From the NCBI GenBank assembly GCA_002398875.1, contig DHCC01000030.1, positions 23,356 through 38,176 of the forward strand: a stretch of DNA of 14,821 nucleotides, read 5' to 3'. Below the pieces are notes generated by a model. It was not told the origin of the DNA and made no database searches. It saw only the letters and a program-made list of their open reading frames with translations. The translations under genes were made by a program, and so were the position numbers. Origin of the DNA: Bacteroidales bacterium UBA4912. Lineage in GTDB: Bacteria > Bacteroidota > Bacteroidia > Bacteroidales > Dysgonomonadaceae. Shown piece by piece: positions 7,500 to 14,458 of this stretch; the stretch's first letter is position 1; each line of letters opens with the position of its first letter.

Positions 7500-8062
7500 G
7501 ACTGATTATGCATCATCTTCTTCCATTTAAAGTAGCCAAACACAGAAATTACTGAATAAATAGCAAAAAGAATTGATGTAGTGTGCAGACCTTTCCAAAT
7601 ATACAGTCCACACGATACAATATTTATGGCAAACCAGAACCACCATTGCTCTACATATTTTTGAGCAAGAAGCCACATGCCTAGTATGCTTAGTGCCGTT
7701 GTGAGGCTGTCACCATAAGGAACAGGGCTATCCGTAAAACGGGCTAATATAAAAGCAATAAATGCAAACAGTAAAATGCCAAAAACTGTGAGTGGCAGAA
7801 TATACTTTTTTGGTGTATGTGTAATTGGAAGTTCTTCTAATTCGCTTTTTTTATGTCTGTTCCAATGTATCCATCCATAAATACTGGCAAATAAGTAGTA
7901 GATATTTACTCCCATATCGGCATAAAACTTGCTTTGAAAGAAAATCCATATATAAACAACCGGCATTACGACGCCAACCGGCCAAAGCCATTTACTGGCT
8001 TTGAATTCTAGATACAGGTACACTAATCCGATAATGGCTCCTATGATTTCTACTGTTTGCAT
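7448..8062 (-). CDS. pnuC: PnuC-family transporter, probable thiamine transporter (PnuT)
   Basis: A 204-residue inner-membrane protein with about seven hydrophobic segments. Family features include LEFKASKWLWPVGVV, YADMGVNIYYLFASIYGWIHW and QWWFWFAINIVSCGLYIWKG. PnuC proteins carry out facilitated uptake of nicotinamide riboside, and PnuT relatives take up thiamine. The thiamine assignment rests on the upstream TPP-riboswitch-controlled TonB receptor (established pairing in Bacteroidota), not on residues. The conserved part ends at about FGYFKWKK. The last 20 or so residues (MMHNQSQPTIASVSSS and beyond) are polar and largely encoded opposite lplA codons, suggesting a lost stop codon. The 278 bp to the receptor gene hold an inverted-repeat element. 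A lone TATATTTG (8083-8090, minus) 20 bp before the ATG could be a -7 box, but no -33 accompanies it. Confidence 0.85.
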   Translation of the reverse strand: MQTVEIIGAIIGLVYLYLEFKASKWLWPVGVVMPVVYIWIFFQSKFYADMGVNIYYLFASIYGWIHWNRHKKSELEELPITHTPKKYILPLTVFGILLFAFIAFILARFTDSPVPYGDSLTTALSILGMWLLAQKYVEQWWFWFAINIVSCGLYIWKGLHTTSILFAIYSVISVFGYFKWKKMMHNQSQPTIASVSSSTENPAK

Positions 8063-8094
8063 TTCTACTGTTTTGTTTTATTCAAATATACTAA

Positions 8095-8332
8095 GTTAAT
8101 TTTCTTATTCTGTGAACAAGTATTTATTGTTTTTCCAATTTACACATATTCTTTCACCCGTTATCTGTTTGCTCACTATTTGATTTGAACTTGCAATCTT
8201 CGTTACACTTAGATTGCTTCAAACAGCAAATCAAATTTAACGTTCACTTCACAGATCGGGTCCCGAAAGAATAATGTTAGACTTGGAAAAACAACACATA
8301 CATTGATGGTGTCACAGAATAAAAAAATTACC
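8095..8332. repeat. 238-bp nested imperfect inverted repeat, MITE-like
   Basis: Six blocks match in nested inverted order around a centre near 8205. The outer ends 8095-8115 and 8312-8332 agree at 19 of 21 positions and contain an exact TTATTCTGTGA. Inside lie TTGTTTTTCCAA (8127-8138 with 8283-8294, exact), TATTCTTTC (8147-8155 with 8265-8273, exact), ACCCG..ATCTGT (8156-8168 with 8251-8261, 2-bp indel), ATTTGATTTG (8178-8187 with 8227-8236, exact) and GCAATCT (8193-8199 with 8211-8217, exact). There is no ORF. It fills the gap between receptor and transporter, its right end 8 bp from the receptor stop codon. No clear target-site duplication was found. It may be a degenerate non-autonomous mobile element or a large structured RNA. 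Confidence 0.7.
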
Positions 8333-8340
8333 CCGCCTTA

Positions 8341-10575
8341 TTAAAATGAAAGTGTAAGACGCATCATATAATTACGAGCTGCCTGAGGGTAATAGCCAAT
8401 CCAGTTGATACTACTGCCATCAGAAAATGTATCTGTTGCAGCCCATCCATTTGCCACATACTCTTTATTAAACAAGTTGTTTACATAAACCTGCAGATTG
8501 AAAGTACCGATTGAAGTATATTTAAATGTATAACCGGCAGAGATATTGCTGACAAAATATGCATCAATAGATTTAGCATCATTAGATGTGTTGTCCATAT
8601 ATTGCTTGCTTACGTACTTACCCATAAGATTGAGATATAATGCAGTGGAAGGTTGCCATGTAACCGATGCGGCACTCACGACATCAGGAGAAAATGAAAT
8701 ATTGGTAGTACCATATTCCTCAGAGATCTGACCCTCCCAGTTCCAGTTATCCTGATTATCATAATGGTCAAACCAGGCCACATAGTTTTTTATCCTGTTG
8801 CGGCTGAAGGTTGCGTTTGCATCTAAACGCAGTTTATTGCTCCATAAAGGTAATGCAGCCTCAAGCTCCAGCCCGGTACGGTAACTGTCTTCCACGTTCT
8901 CCATCAACTTGTAGCCAACATCATTAAGTTTACCTGTCTGCACCATCTGATTGTGGTAGTCCATATAATAAAAATTAGCTCCCAATTGCCAACCATTTGT
9001 GCCGGTGTATTGGTATCCCAACTCATAATCAATCATTCTCTCAGGCTTTATAGGATTTACAGATTCTCCTTTTATACCATCCTTAAGATCATTACGCAAG
9101 GGTTCGCGTTGGCCAACAGCTGCTGAAGCGTATAATCGACTGCTATTATTCAATTTGATATTAATGCCTGCTTTGGGATTGAAGAAATTATACAGGAAAT
9201 CTCCTGTAAGATCTAGCAAATCATCATCTTCGCCGGTGAAGATATAATTAACTCTTCTATACTGTATATCACCAAACAGAGATAATTTATCATTAAGTTG
9301 ATAATCAGCCTTTGTGAAAAAGTTGAATTCAGATTTTCTTCCAATATTACGATACCATTCAATTTCAGATTCATCACCTGACCAATGTTTTATCCAGGGT
9401 AATCTGCCAAAATGATCGCCGTCATAATAACTGTACATACCTCCAAATGTCAGTTTCAATCTGTTTAATGAATAATCAAGACCAATGTTTGCAACGTAGA
9501 AATCATTTTCCATCATCTTCTGACGTACAAAGTCACTTCTGCTATAAGTTACGCCATCAATAGATTGATCTTCAAGACCAAATTCAGAAAACTTTCTGTC
9601 CTCTCTGTAGTTCTCATAATAACCGTAGCCATAATTATAACTCAGTCCTGCACTTAATGTCATGAATCTGTTCAATTCTCTGGAAAGAGTAAGCTGAATT
9701 ATATCTGAGTAATAATTATCGGTTTCATTATCGTAATATAAACGGTTTCCAACCTCATCATAATATTCTCCCGCAGGGTTATATTTACGTCCATATTCAG
9801 GGTCTTTCATCTGTTCTTCTGATACACCCTCCCAGGTTATGCCTGTGTGTTGAATCCCTTTAAGGTAGCTTAAGCGTATCAGTTGTTTATCTGTATAATG
9901 AGATAATACTGAATAAAAACTGGTGTGATCAACACTGCCGTTTCTTATATAGCCATTGCCAAGGACACGTGAGTAACGTGCATCAAAAGATAGTCCATTG
10001 TTCAATACCCCTGTTCCTGCTGCAATATTTGACAAAAATGTACCGTAGCTGCCTACAGCTGTAGATACCTCTCCAAAAGGCTTAGAACGAGCTCCAGCAG
10101 TCTGTAGCGAGATGCTTGCCCCGAAAGCGGCAGAGCCATTGGTAGACGTGCCCACACCACGCTGAATTTGTATATTTTGCAGAGAATTTGAGAGGTCAGG
10201 CAAGTTAACCCAGAACACCTCCTGAGTTTCCGGATTATTAAGTGGTATACCGTTTAGTGTCACGTTTATACGGGTAGCATCTGTTCCGCGTATTCTGAAA
10301 TATGTATTTCCAACTCCGAGCCCGTCTTCCGTAAAAGATACCAGCGACGGACTGTTTTGCAATATTGCAGGAATATTTCTTGCCGCATTATCTTTCCTGA
10401 TATCCGACATAGAAATGTTTGAATAAGATACCGGAGTATTTACTCCTGCTCTTGTGCCTGAGACAACCACTTCCTCCAGTTGAATATGACTCAGACTGTC
10501 TTTTGACATTGCAGTCACTTGATAACCTACTGCTGAAAAGAATATCAGCATTAACAATAAAAATACCTTTTTCAT
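8341..10575 (-). CDS. TonB-dependent outer-membrane receptor, TPP-riboswitch controlled (predicted thiamine uptake)
   Basis: A 744-residue outer-membrane protein. Residues 1-22 are a signal peptide (MKKVFLLLMLIFFSAVGYQV, then TA before the probable cut). EEVVVSG at 34-40 is a TonB-box-like segment. A plug domain spans about 44-160 (FRIRGTDATRINVTLNGIPL and IQIQRGVGTSTNG are typical). The rest is a 22-strand-type beta barrel ending in NYMMRLTLSF with the C-terminal aromatic residue expected for barrel insertion. There is no N-terminal carboxypeptidase-like domain and no SusD partner, so it is not a polysaccharide-utilisation receptor. The TPP riboswitch in its leader and the PnuC/PnuT-type gene downstream point to thiamine or a thiamine precursor as ligand. 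The ligand is inferred; the receptor class is clear. Confidence 0.92.
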   Translation of the reverse strand: MKKVFLLLMLIFFSAVGYQVTAMSKDSLSHIQLEEVVVSGTRAGVNTPVSYSNISMSDIRKDNAARNIPAILQNSPSLVSFTEDGLGVGNTYFRIRGTDATRINVTLNGIPLNNPETQEVFWVNLPDLSNSLQNIQIQRGVGTSTNGSAAFGASISLQTAGARSKPFGEVSTAVGSYGTFLSNIAAGTGVLNNGLSFDARYSRVLGNGYIRNGSVDHTSFYSVLSHYTDKQLIRLSYLKGIQHTGITWEGVSEEQMKDPEYGRKYNPAGEYYDEVGNRLYYDNETDNYYSDIIQLTLSRELNRFMTLSAGLSYNYGYGYYENYREDRKFSEFGLEDQSIDGVTYSRSDFVRQKMMENDFYVANIGLDYSLNRLKLTFGGMYSYYDGDHFGRLPWIKHWSGDESEIEWYRNIGRKSEFNFFTKADYQLNDKLSLFGDIQYRRVNYIFTGEDDDLLDLTGDFLYNFFNPKAGINIKLNNSSRLYASAAVGQREPLRNDLKDGIKGESVNPIKPERMIDYELGYQYTGTNGWQLGANFYYMDYHNQMVQTGKLNDVGYKLMENVEDSYRTGLELEAALPLWSNKLRLDANATFSRNRIKNYVAWFDHYDNQDNWNWEGQISEEYGTTNISFSPDVVSAASVTWQPSTALYLNLMGKYVSKQYMDNTSNDAKSIDAYFVSNISAGYTFKYTSIGTFNLQVYVNNLFNKEYVANGWAATDTFSDGSSINWIGYYPQAARNYMMRLTLSF

Positions 10576-10658
10576 TTACATAAAATTTAAAGATGTACAA
10601 TGTGCATACAATTTTGCATTACACTGTGCATAACGTTTGTTAAATAAAAAAGGGGATT

Positions 10659-10695
10659 AAAAAAGATATATACCATCGATCACTGAAATGTGATC
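10659..10695 (-). promoter_or_regulatory. Hairpin and T tract after the TPP aptamer, possible expression platform
   Basis: Read on the minus strand, GATCAC (10690-10695) pairs with GTGATC (10678-10683) around a 6-nt loop, and a run of six T follows at 10659-10664. The stem-to-T distance is longer than in a standard terminator. An alternative AAGAT/ATCTT pairing (10693-10697 with 10663-10667) would bring the stem next to the T run. This may be the switch that ends transcription when TPP binds, but the mechanism is not resolved. Confidence 0.4.
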
Positions 10696-10696
10696 T

Positions 10697-10779
10697 TATT
10701 TCCCTCCGCCGGCATTATCCGGATCAGGTATTTTGGGTATGATCTCAGCCCGTTATATTGGGCACCCCCGTTGAATACA
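10697..10779 (-). ncRNA. TPP riboswitch (THI element)
   Basis: The minus strand carries the canonical aptamer core in order: GGGGGTGCCC (P2 5' side), GGGCTGAGATCATACCC (with the invariant CUGAGA), ACCTGATCCGGATAATGCC, then GGCGGAGGGA. TATTC at the 5' end and GAAATA at the 3' end can form the closing P1 helix. It lies in the leader of the TonB receptor, about 120 bp before the ATG. Known THI elements lower expression of thiamine synthesis or transport genes when TPP is high, so repression of the receptor (and perhaps the transporter) by TPP is expected. Confidence 0.96.
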
Positions 10780-10781
10780 AA

Positions 10782-10812
10782 CAAAGGTATATACTTTTTG
10801 TTCATTATCAAA
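10782..10812 (-). promoter_or_regulatory. Bacteroidota-type promoter of the thiamine-uptake locus
   Basis: On the minus strand a -33 TTTG (10809-10812) is followed after exactly 19 bp by TACCTTTG (10782-10789), a full TAnnTTTG match. The predicted start near 10776 falls at the 5' strand of riboswitch helix P1, so the transcript would begin with the aptamer. This fit of two independent predictions supports both. Confidence 0.75.
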
Positions 10813-10840
10813 AATATCTGTATTCATTTATTAATATCTG
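10813..10840. repeat. Two direct repeats AATATCTG, 20 bp apart
   Basis: AATATCTG occurs at 10813-10820 and 10833-10840, directly upstream of the thiamine promoter's -33 box and in the leader of rel. Two helical turns of spacing would suit an activator binding one DNA face, but the repeat is short and AT-rich. Confidence 0.25.
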
Positions 10841-10952
10841 AATTTATTAGTAATTTCGTTTTTGAAAGCTTGTTAAGGTTTAAACTTATAATAAATTAAA
10901 AGGTCTGATACATTTCGATGTAAATGGAATTAATAGAGTGTAATTATTTAAT

Positions 10953-13262
10953 ATGATAGATGAGGGAAAATTAAATGATGAAGATCAAATGATTGAAAAT
11001 GAGTTTCAAGCACTCCTAAACGATTATTTGAATTCTAATCACCGGCGAAAGGTAGATGTGATTACCCGTGCTTTTAACATGGCGAAGGAAGCTCATAAAG
11101 GAGCGCGCCGCCGCTCAGGAGAGCCGTATATCATGCATCCGTTGTCGGTTGCCCGCATTGTATCTAAAGAGATCGGCCTTGGCTCTACATCTATCTCTGC
11201 ATCGCTTCTTCACGATGTGGTAGAAGATACTGAATATACAGTAGAGGATATTCGTGCACTTTTTGGAGATAAGATAGCATCAATTGTAGACGGGTTGACC
11301 AAAATATCCAGTGGTATGTTTGGTGAAAACGTTTCAACTCAGGCTGAAAATTTCCGTAAACTGCTTTTAACGATGTCGGATGATATTCGTGTAATCCTGA
11401 TAAAGATAGCCGACAGGTTACACAATATGCGAACGCTTTCATCTATGTCGTCTACCAAGCAATATAAAATTACAGGTGAAACATTATATATATATGCCCC
11501 TTTAGCACATCGTCTCGGACTATTTGCAATTAAAACAGAATTAGAAGAGCTCTGTTTTAAGTATGAGCATCCGGAGATATTTGCTAACCTGACCAGGAAA
11601 ATTGAGGAGACTGCCCCGGAGAGAAATAAAATCTATGAAAACTTTGCTGTACCTGTTGTAGAGTCGCTTGATAAAATGAATATCGAGTATGAAATGCGTG
11701 CACGGGTAAAATCTGTTTATTCTATTTGGAATAAGATGGAGAAGAAAGGCATTGAATTCAACGAGGTATATGACCTGTTTGCTGTTCGCATAATATTCGA
11801 AATGACTCCCGGAATTGATGAGAAAAAACAGTGTTGGGACATATATTCTGCAATTACTGATATATATAAGTTGCGTCCCGATCGCATCAGGGATTGGGTG
11901 AGCCATCCGAAGGCTAATGGTTATCAGGCACTGCATCTTACTGTGATGGGACCAGACGGAAAATGGATTGAGATACAAATCAGAAGTCGACGGATGGATG
12001 ATATTGCAGAAAAAGGGTTTGCAGCGCATTGGAAATATAAAGAAAATAGGATAGAAGAAGATAATGAACTTGATAAATGGTTAAAAACTATCCAGGAAAT
12101 ATTGGCAAATCCAAATCCTAATGCGATTGATTTTCTGGACACAGTAAAAATGAATCTTTTCTCTTCCGAAATATTTGTATTCACTCCAAAGGGAGAAATT
12201 AAAACCTTACCACAAGGTGCAACAGCATTAGACTTTGCATACTCCATACACACGCGTATTGGTGATCATTGCCTTGGTGCCAAAGTGAATCATACACTTG
12301 TGCCACTGAGTCAAAAGCTCAGGAGTGGTGATCAGATTGAGATATTAACATCACAATCAGTTAACCCGCAGCCTGAATGGATTAATTTTGTAACTACAGC
12401 CAAAGCGCGTACCAAAATTGAAGCTTCTTTGCGTCGTCAACGTCGCCGTATTGCTGATAAAGGCAAAAATATGCTCGATGAACTTTTCGATCAGGAGCCA
12501 ATTGATAATACTACTTTCAATAAAATACTTCATAAGTATAAAGCAGAAAATAAGGATGATTTGTATTATATGATAGGTAATAGCGAAGTGGTGCTACCTA
12601 CTGACAAAAAAGCTTTTATAAAAATCAAGGAGGAACCTGAAAAGAAGGATAATCTTTTTGTGCGTTATGTCAAACAAGCAATGAGCGCAATAAAGAAACC
12701 GGCTACTGACCAGAAAACAAAGAAAGGAGAGGATGAAGAGTTAATATTAGATGATAATGAGTTAATTACGCCTATTCCAGTATTACAGACAAATACAAAA
12801 ATTGACAGAAATGCTGTTTATGATCTAAAGGAGAACAACTTCAAAAAGAATTTTATTGTGCCTTCTTGTTGCAATCCATTGCCGGGAGATGATGTGTTTG
12901 GTGTAGTTACGGATAAGGAGGAAGTTGAAGTACATAAACGTTCTTGTCAAACCGGACTTAAATTAAAGTCCAACTTCGGTGACCGGCTTGTTGATGTAAC
13001 ATGGGGTGATTACAGGCAGTATTCATTCCTTGCTTCAATTGTTTTCACCGGAATCGACAGAATAGGAATACTCAGCACAATACTTGCAAAGCTTGCTGAA
13101 GATGTAGTCCTTAATATACAAAGCGTTAACGTTTCCTCAAATGATGGTATTTTCGAGGGAGTCTTTAATGTTCATGTTCATAGTGCTGAAGAGGTTAACC
13201 AGCTATGCGCTAAAATAGCAAAAGTGAACGGTGTGACCACCGTTCACCGATCTAATCTATAA
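10953..13262 (+). CDS. relA: Bifunctional-type (p)ppGpp synthetase/hydrolase, RelA/SpoT homologue
   Basis: A full-length 769-residue long RSH enzyme that makes (p)ppGpp from ATP and GTP/GDP and hydrolyses it, setting the stringent response. The HD hydrolase domain keeps its metal ligands (His62 in MHP, His87-Asp88 in SLLHDVVED, Asp154 in ADRLHNMRTL), so hydrolase activity is expected. The synthetase domain has RVKSVYSIWNKM (251-262), Asp274 in YDLFAVR, NGYQALH (322-328) and EIQIRS with Glu340. RIRD at 311-314 is the positively charged RxKD-type motif of bifunctional enzymes, not the acidic ExDD of E. coli RelA. A TGS domain (about 406-466), a helical region, the CC pair (639-640) of the zinc-finger-like domain and an ACT domain (about 689-767) follow. 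It appears monocistronic. The ATG at 10953 is the natural start. Confidence 0.95.
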   Translation: MIDEGKLNDEDQMIENEFQALLNDYLNSNHRRKVDVITRAFNMAKEAHKGARRRSGEPYIMHPLSVARIVSKEIGLGSTSISASLLHDVVEDTEYTVEDIRALFGDKIASIVDGLTKISSGMFGENVSTQAENFRKLLLTMSDDIRVILIKIADRLHNMRTLSSMSSTKQYKITGETLYIYAPLAHRLGLFAIKTELEELCFKYEHPEIFANLTRKIEETAPERNKIYENFAVPVVESLDKMNIEYEMRARVKSVYSIWNKMEKKGIEFNEVYDLFAVRIIFEMTPGIDEKKQCWDIYSAITDIYKLRPDRIRDWVSHPKANGYQALHLTVMGPDGKWIEIQIRSRRMDDIAEKGFAAHWKYKENRIEEDNELDKWLKTIQEILANPNPNAIDFLDTVKMNLFSSEIFVFTPKGEIKTLPQGATALDFAYSIHTRIGDHCLGAKVNHTLVPLSQKLRSGDQIEILTSQSVNPQPEWINFVTTAKARTKIEASLRRQRRRIADKGKNMLDELFDQEPIDNTTFNKILHKYKAENKDDLYYMIGNSEVVLPTDKKAFIKIKEEPEKKDNLFVRYVKQAMSAIKKPATDQKTKKGEDEELILDDNELITPIPVLQTNTKIDRNAVYDLKENNFKKNFIVPSCCNPLPGDDVFGVVTDKEEVEVHKRSCQTGLKLKSNFGDRLVDVTWGDYRQYSFLASIVFTGIDRIGILSTILAKLAEDVVLNIQSVNVSSNDGIFEGVFNVHVHSAEEVNQLCAKIAKVNGVTTVHRSNL
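13224..13247 (-). terminator. Hairpin in the rel coding end, likely terminator for the opposing small-gene operon
   Basis: GTGAACGGTG (13224-13233) and CACCGTTCAC (13238-13247) form a perfect 10-bp, half-GC stem with a 4-nt loop. Read on the minus strand it is followed at once by TTTTGCTATTTT, so it can end transcription arriving from the operon at 14308-13273. On the plus strand it lies inside the rel codons for NGVTTVHR and lacks an adjacent T run. Confidence 0.6.
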
Positions 13263-13272
13263 AAATTAAATA

Positions 13273-13665
13273 TTATTTCTTCCTTTTTCTGCCGAAAAGT
13301 ATCGATGTTATCTTTCTGGCTCCAAAGGCAATAAGGGCAGGTTTTGCTATATTCCACGTGACGGAACCTATAAGTGGCAGGTTCGACAAAATAATCTGTG
13401 TTATAGTATTATTAAGCCATGGATTGCTTACTTTAGTTATAAATGGCGTGACTGAAGTGGAAGAGGACGTTGAAAAGTTATCCATTGTATCTGAAAATTT
13501 CGATTTTATGGATGAAGTAACACCCTTTGTAAGCATCGAGCCCCAGTTGTCGTTTAAATACTGAAGCTGATATGATAATCGCTGACTTGCTATCTTACGC
13601 TCCTCCCTTTGGCGTTTCTTTTCAAGTCGAAGTTCTTCTAGCGGGTCTAGTTTATACTTACTCAT
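13273..13665 (-). CDS. Hypothetical basic protein, third gene of small envelope operon (possibly YqjK-like)
   Basis: No family is recognised with confidence. The 130-residue product has a strongly charged N-terminal helix (LEELRLEKKRQREERKIA, about residues 9-26) likely to be alpha-helical or coiled coil, then a Ser/Thr-rich middle (about 50-75). A moderately hydrophobic stretch (about 85-120, ITQIILSNLPLIGSVTWNIA and ALIAFGARKITSILFG) could sit at a membrane, and the end is RKRKK. It starts 3 bp after the stop of the holin-like gene, so it is cotranscribed. The order YtxH-like, YqjE-like, basic short protein recalls the enterobacterial yqjD-yqjE-yqjK group, hence the tentative suggestion. 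It converges on rel with a 10-bp gap. Confidence 0.75.
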   Translation of the reverse strand: MSKYKLDPLEELRLEKKRQREERKIASQRLSYQLQYLNDNWGSMLTKGVTSSIKSKFSDTMDNFSTSSSTSVTPFITKVSNPWLNNTITQIILSNLPLIGSVTWNIAKPALIAFGARKITSILFGRKRKK

Positions 13666-13668
13666 TTG

Positions 13669-14040
13669 TTACTGTTTTGTTTCATCTTTATCATCTTGTT
13701 TCAAGAGGAAACGAATGATTTTGTTGGTGAATTTTTTATTTAATGGCTTTTTAATTATTAATAGTACTATTACTATCAATAAAGCAAAAGCTGCTACTAT
13801 ACCGAATCCTATCCAAAGACTGCCAAGCAACTCTGCCAGATACAGTCCTGCTGCCACCAGTATAAAAAGCAATGCCATGAGGCAGACTCCGGCTAATATC
13901 AATCCATATAAAAATGCCGAAGAGCCTAAACTCAACTTCTCATAAGCTTCCAGCTTTCCGAGTTCGAGTGTGCTGTTGATATATTTACCTATATCATCTC
14001 TCATTTCCTCGAACAACGTACTTACCTTTTTTTCTTCCAT
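13669..14040 (-). CDS. Phage-holin-superfamily membrane protein (YqjE/DUF1469-like)
   Basis: A 123-residue inner-membrane protein. An amphipathic N-terminal helix (about 5-35, EEMRDDIGKYINSTLELGKLE) precedes two long membrane helices (about 41-66 and 73-97) and a basic, charged tail (KKPLNKKFTNKIIRFLLKQ). This pattern fits the Phage_holin_3_6/YqjE group, which is chromosomal and usually unrelated to phage lysis. No lysis genes are present here. It lies between a YtxH-like gene (25-bp gap) and a small basic-protein gene (3-bp gap), as in stress-associated envelope operons. Its biochemical role is not known. The ATG at 14038-14040 begins the charged helix and is a good start. Confidence 0.8.
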   Translation of the reverse strand: MEEKKVSTLFEEMRDDIGKYINSTLELGKLEAYEKLSLGSSAFLYGLILAGVCLMALLFILVAAGLYLAELLGSLWIGFGIVAAFALLIVIVLLIIKKPLNKKFTNKIIRFLLKQDDKDETKQ

Positions 14041-14065
14041 TATTGTACCTTTTTAGAGGATAATA

Positions 14066-14308
14066 TTATTGTTTTGCAAGTTCTTTCTTTGCAATATCTG
14101 CAATATCATCAATATCCTCTTTCAAATCCTGAACTTCACTTTTACCTTTATAAACAGCTGATTTTACATTTGCTTTGACTTTATCTGCAAATTCATTTGC
14201 TTGCTCCAGCCACTCTTCTCTTTTATCTGTTCCCATGATATAGCCAACTGCTGCACCAAGTGCGATTCCAATACCTAAACCTAATAATAATTTTGCTTCT
14301 GATTTCAT
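14066..14308 (-). CDS. YtxH-domain-containing small membrane protein
   Basis: An 80-residue protein with one Gly/Ala-rich membrane segment (residues 6-25, KLLLGLGIGIALGAAVGYIMG with a glycine-zipper spacing). A charged helical tail (TDKREEWLEQANEFADKVKA onward) ends in DIADIAKKELAKQ. This is the standard architecture of YtxH proteins, many of which are general-stress induced. It resembles E. coli YqjD/ElaB in outline, although the membrane segment there is C-terminal. It is the first gene of a three-gene minus-strand operon and 150 bp downstream of miaB. No exact TAnnTTTG promoter was found in that gap, so an alternative sigma factor or read-through from miaB is possible. Confidence 0.82.
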   Translation of the reverse strand: MKSEAKLLLGLGIGIALGAAVGYIMGTDKREEWLEQANEFADKVKANVKSAVYKGKSEVQDLKEDIDDIADIAKKELAKQ

Positions 14309-14458
14309 AATTCTTCGTTTAATAGTTTGTTATTTCTTGATTAATCTCAATGATATTACCTCATGAATTTTCGGCGAACATCCTTGTACATACGTCTTAC
14401 GGGTCTACTTAAGTAAAACGCTTTATTAACAAAATTGTTTAAGTAATCAATTATTTAA

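Noticed and set aside
11541..12029. Minus-strand 162-residue ORF inside rel
   Set aside because: Shadow of the conserved Rel synthetase region; its translation shows no family features.
13669..14040. Holin-like protein as evidence of a prophage
   Set aside because: No lysis, capsid or integrase genes are near, and the YtxH/YqjE-like context is that of chromosomal envelope operons.
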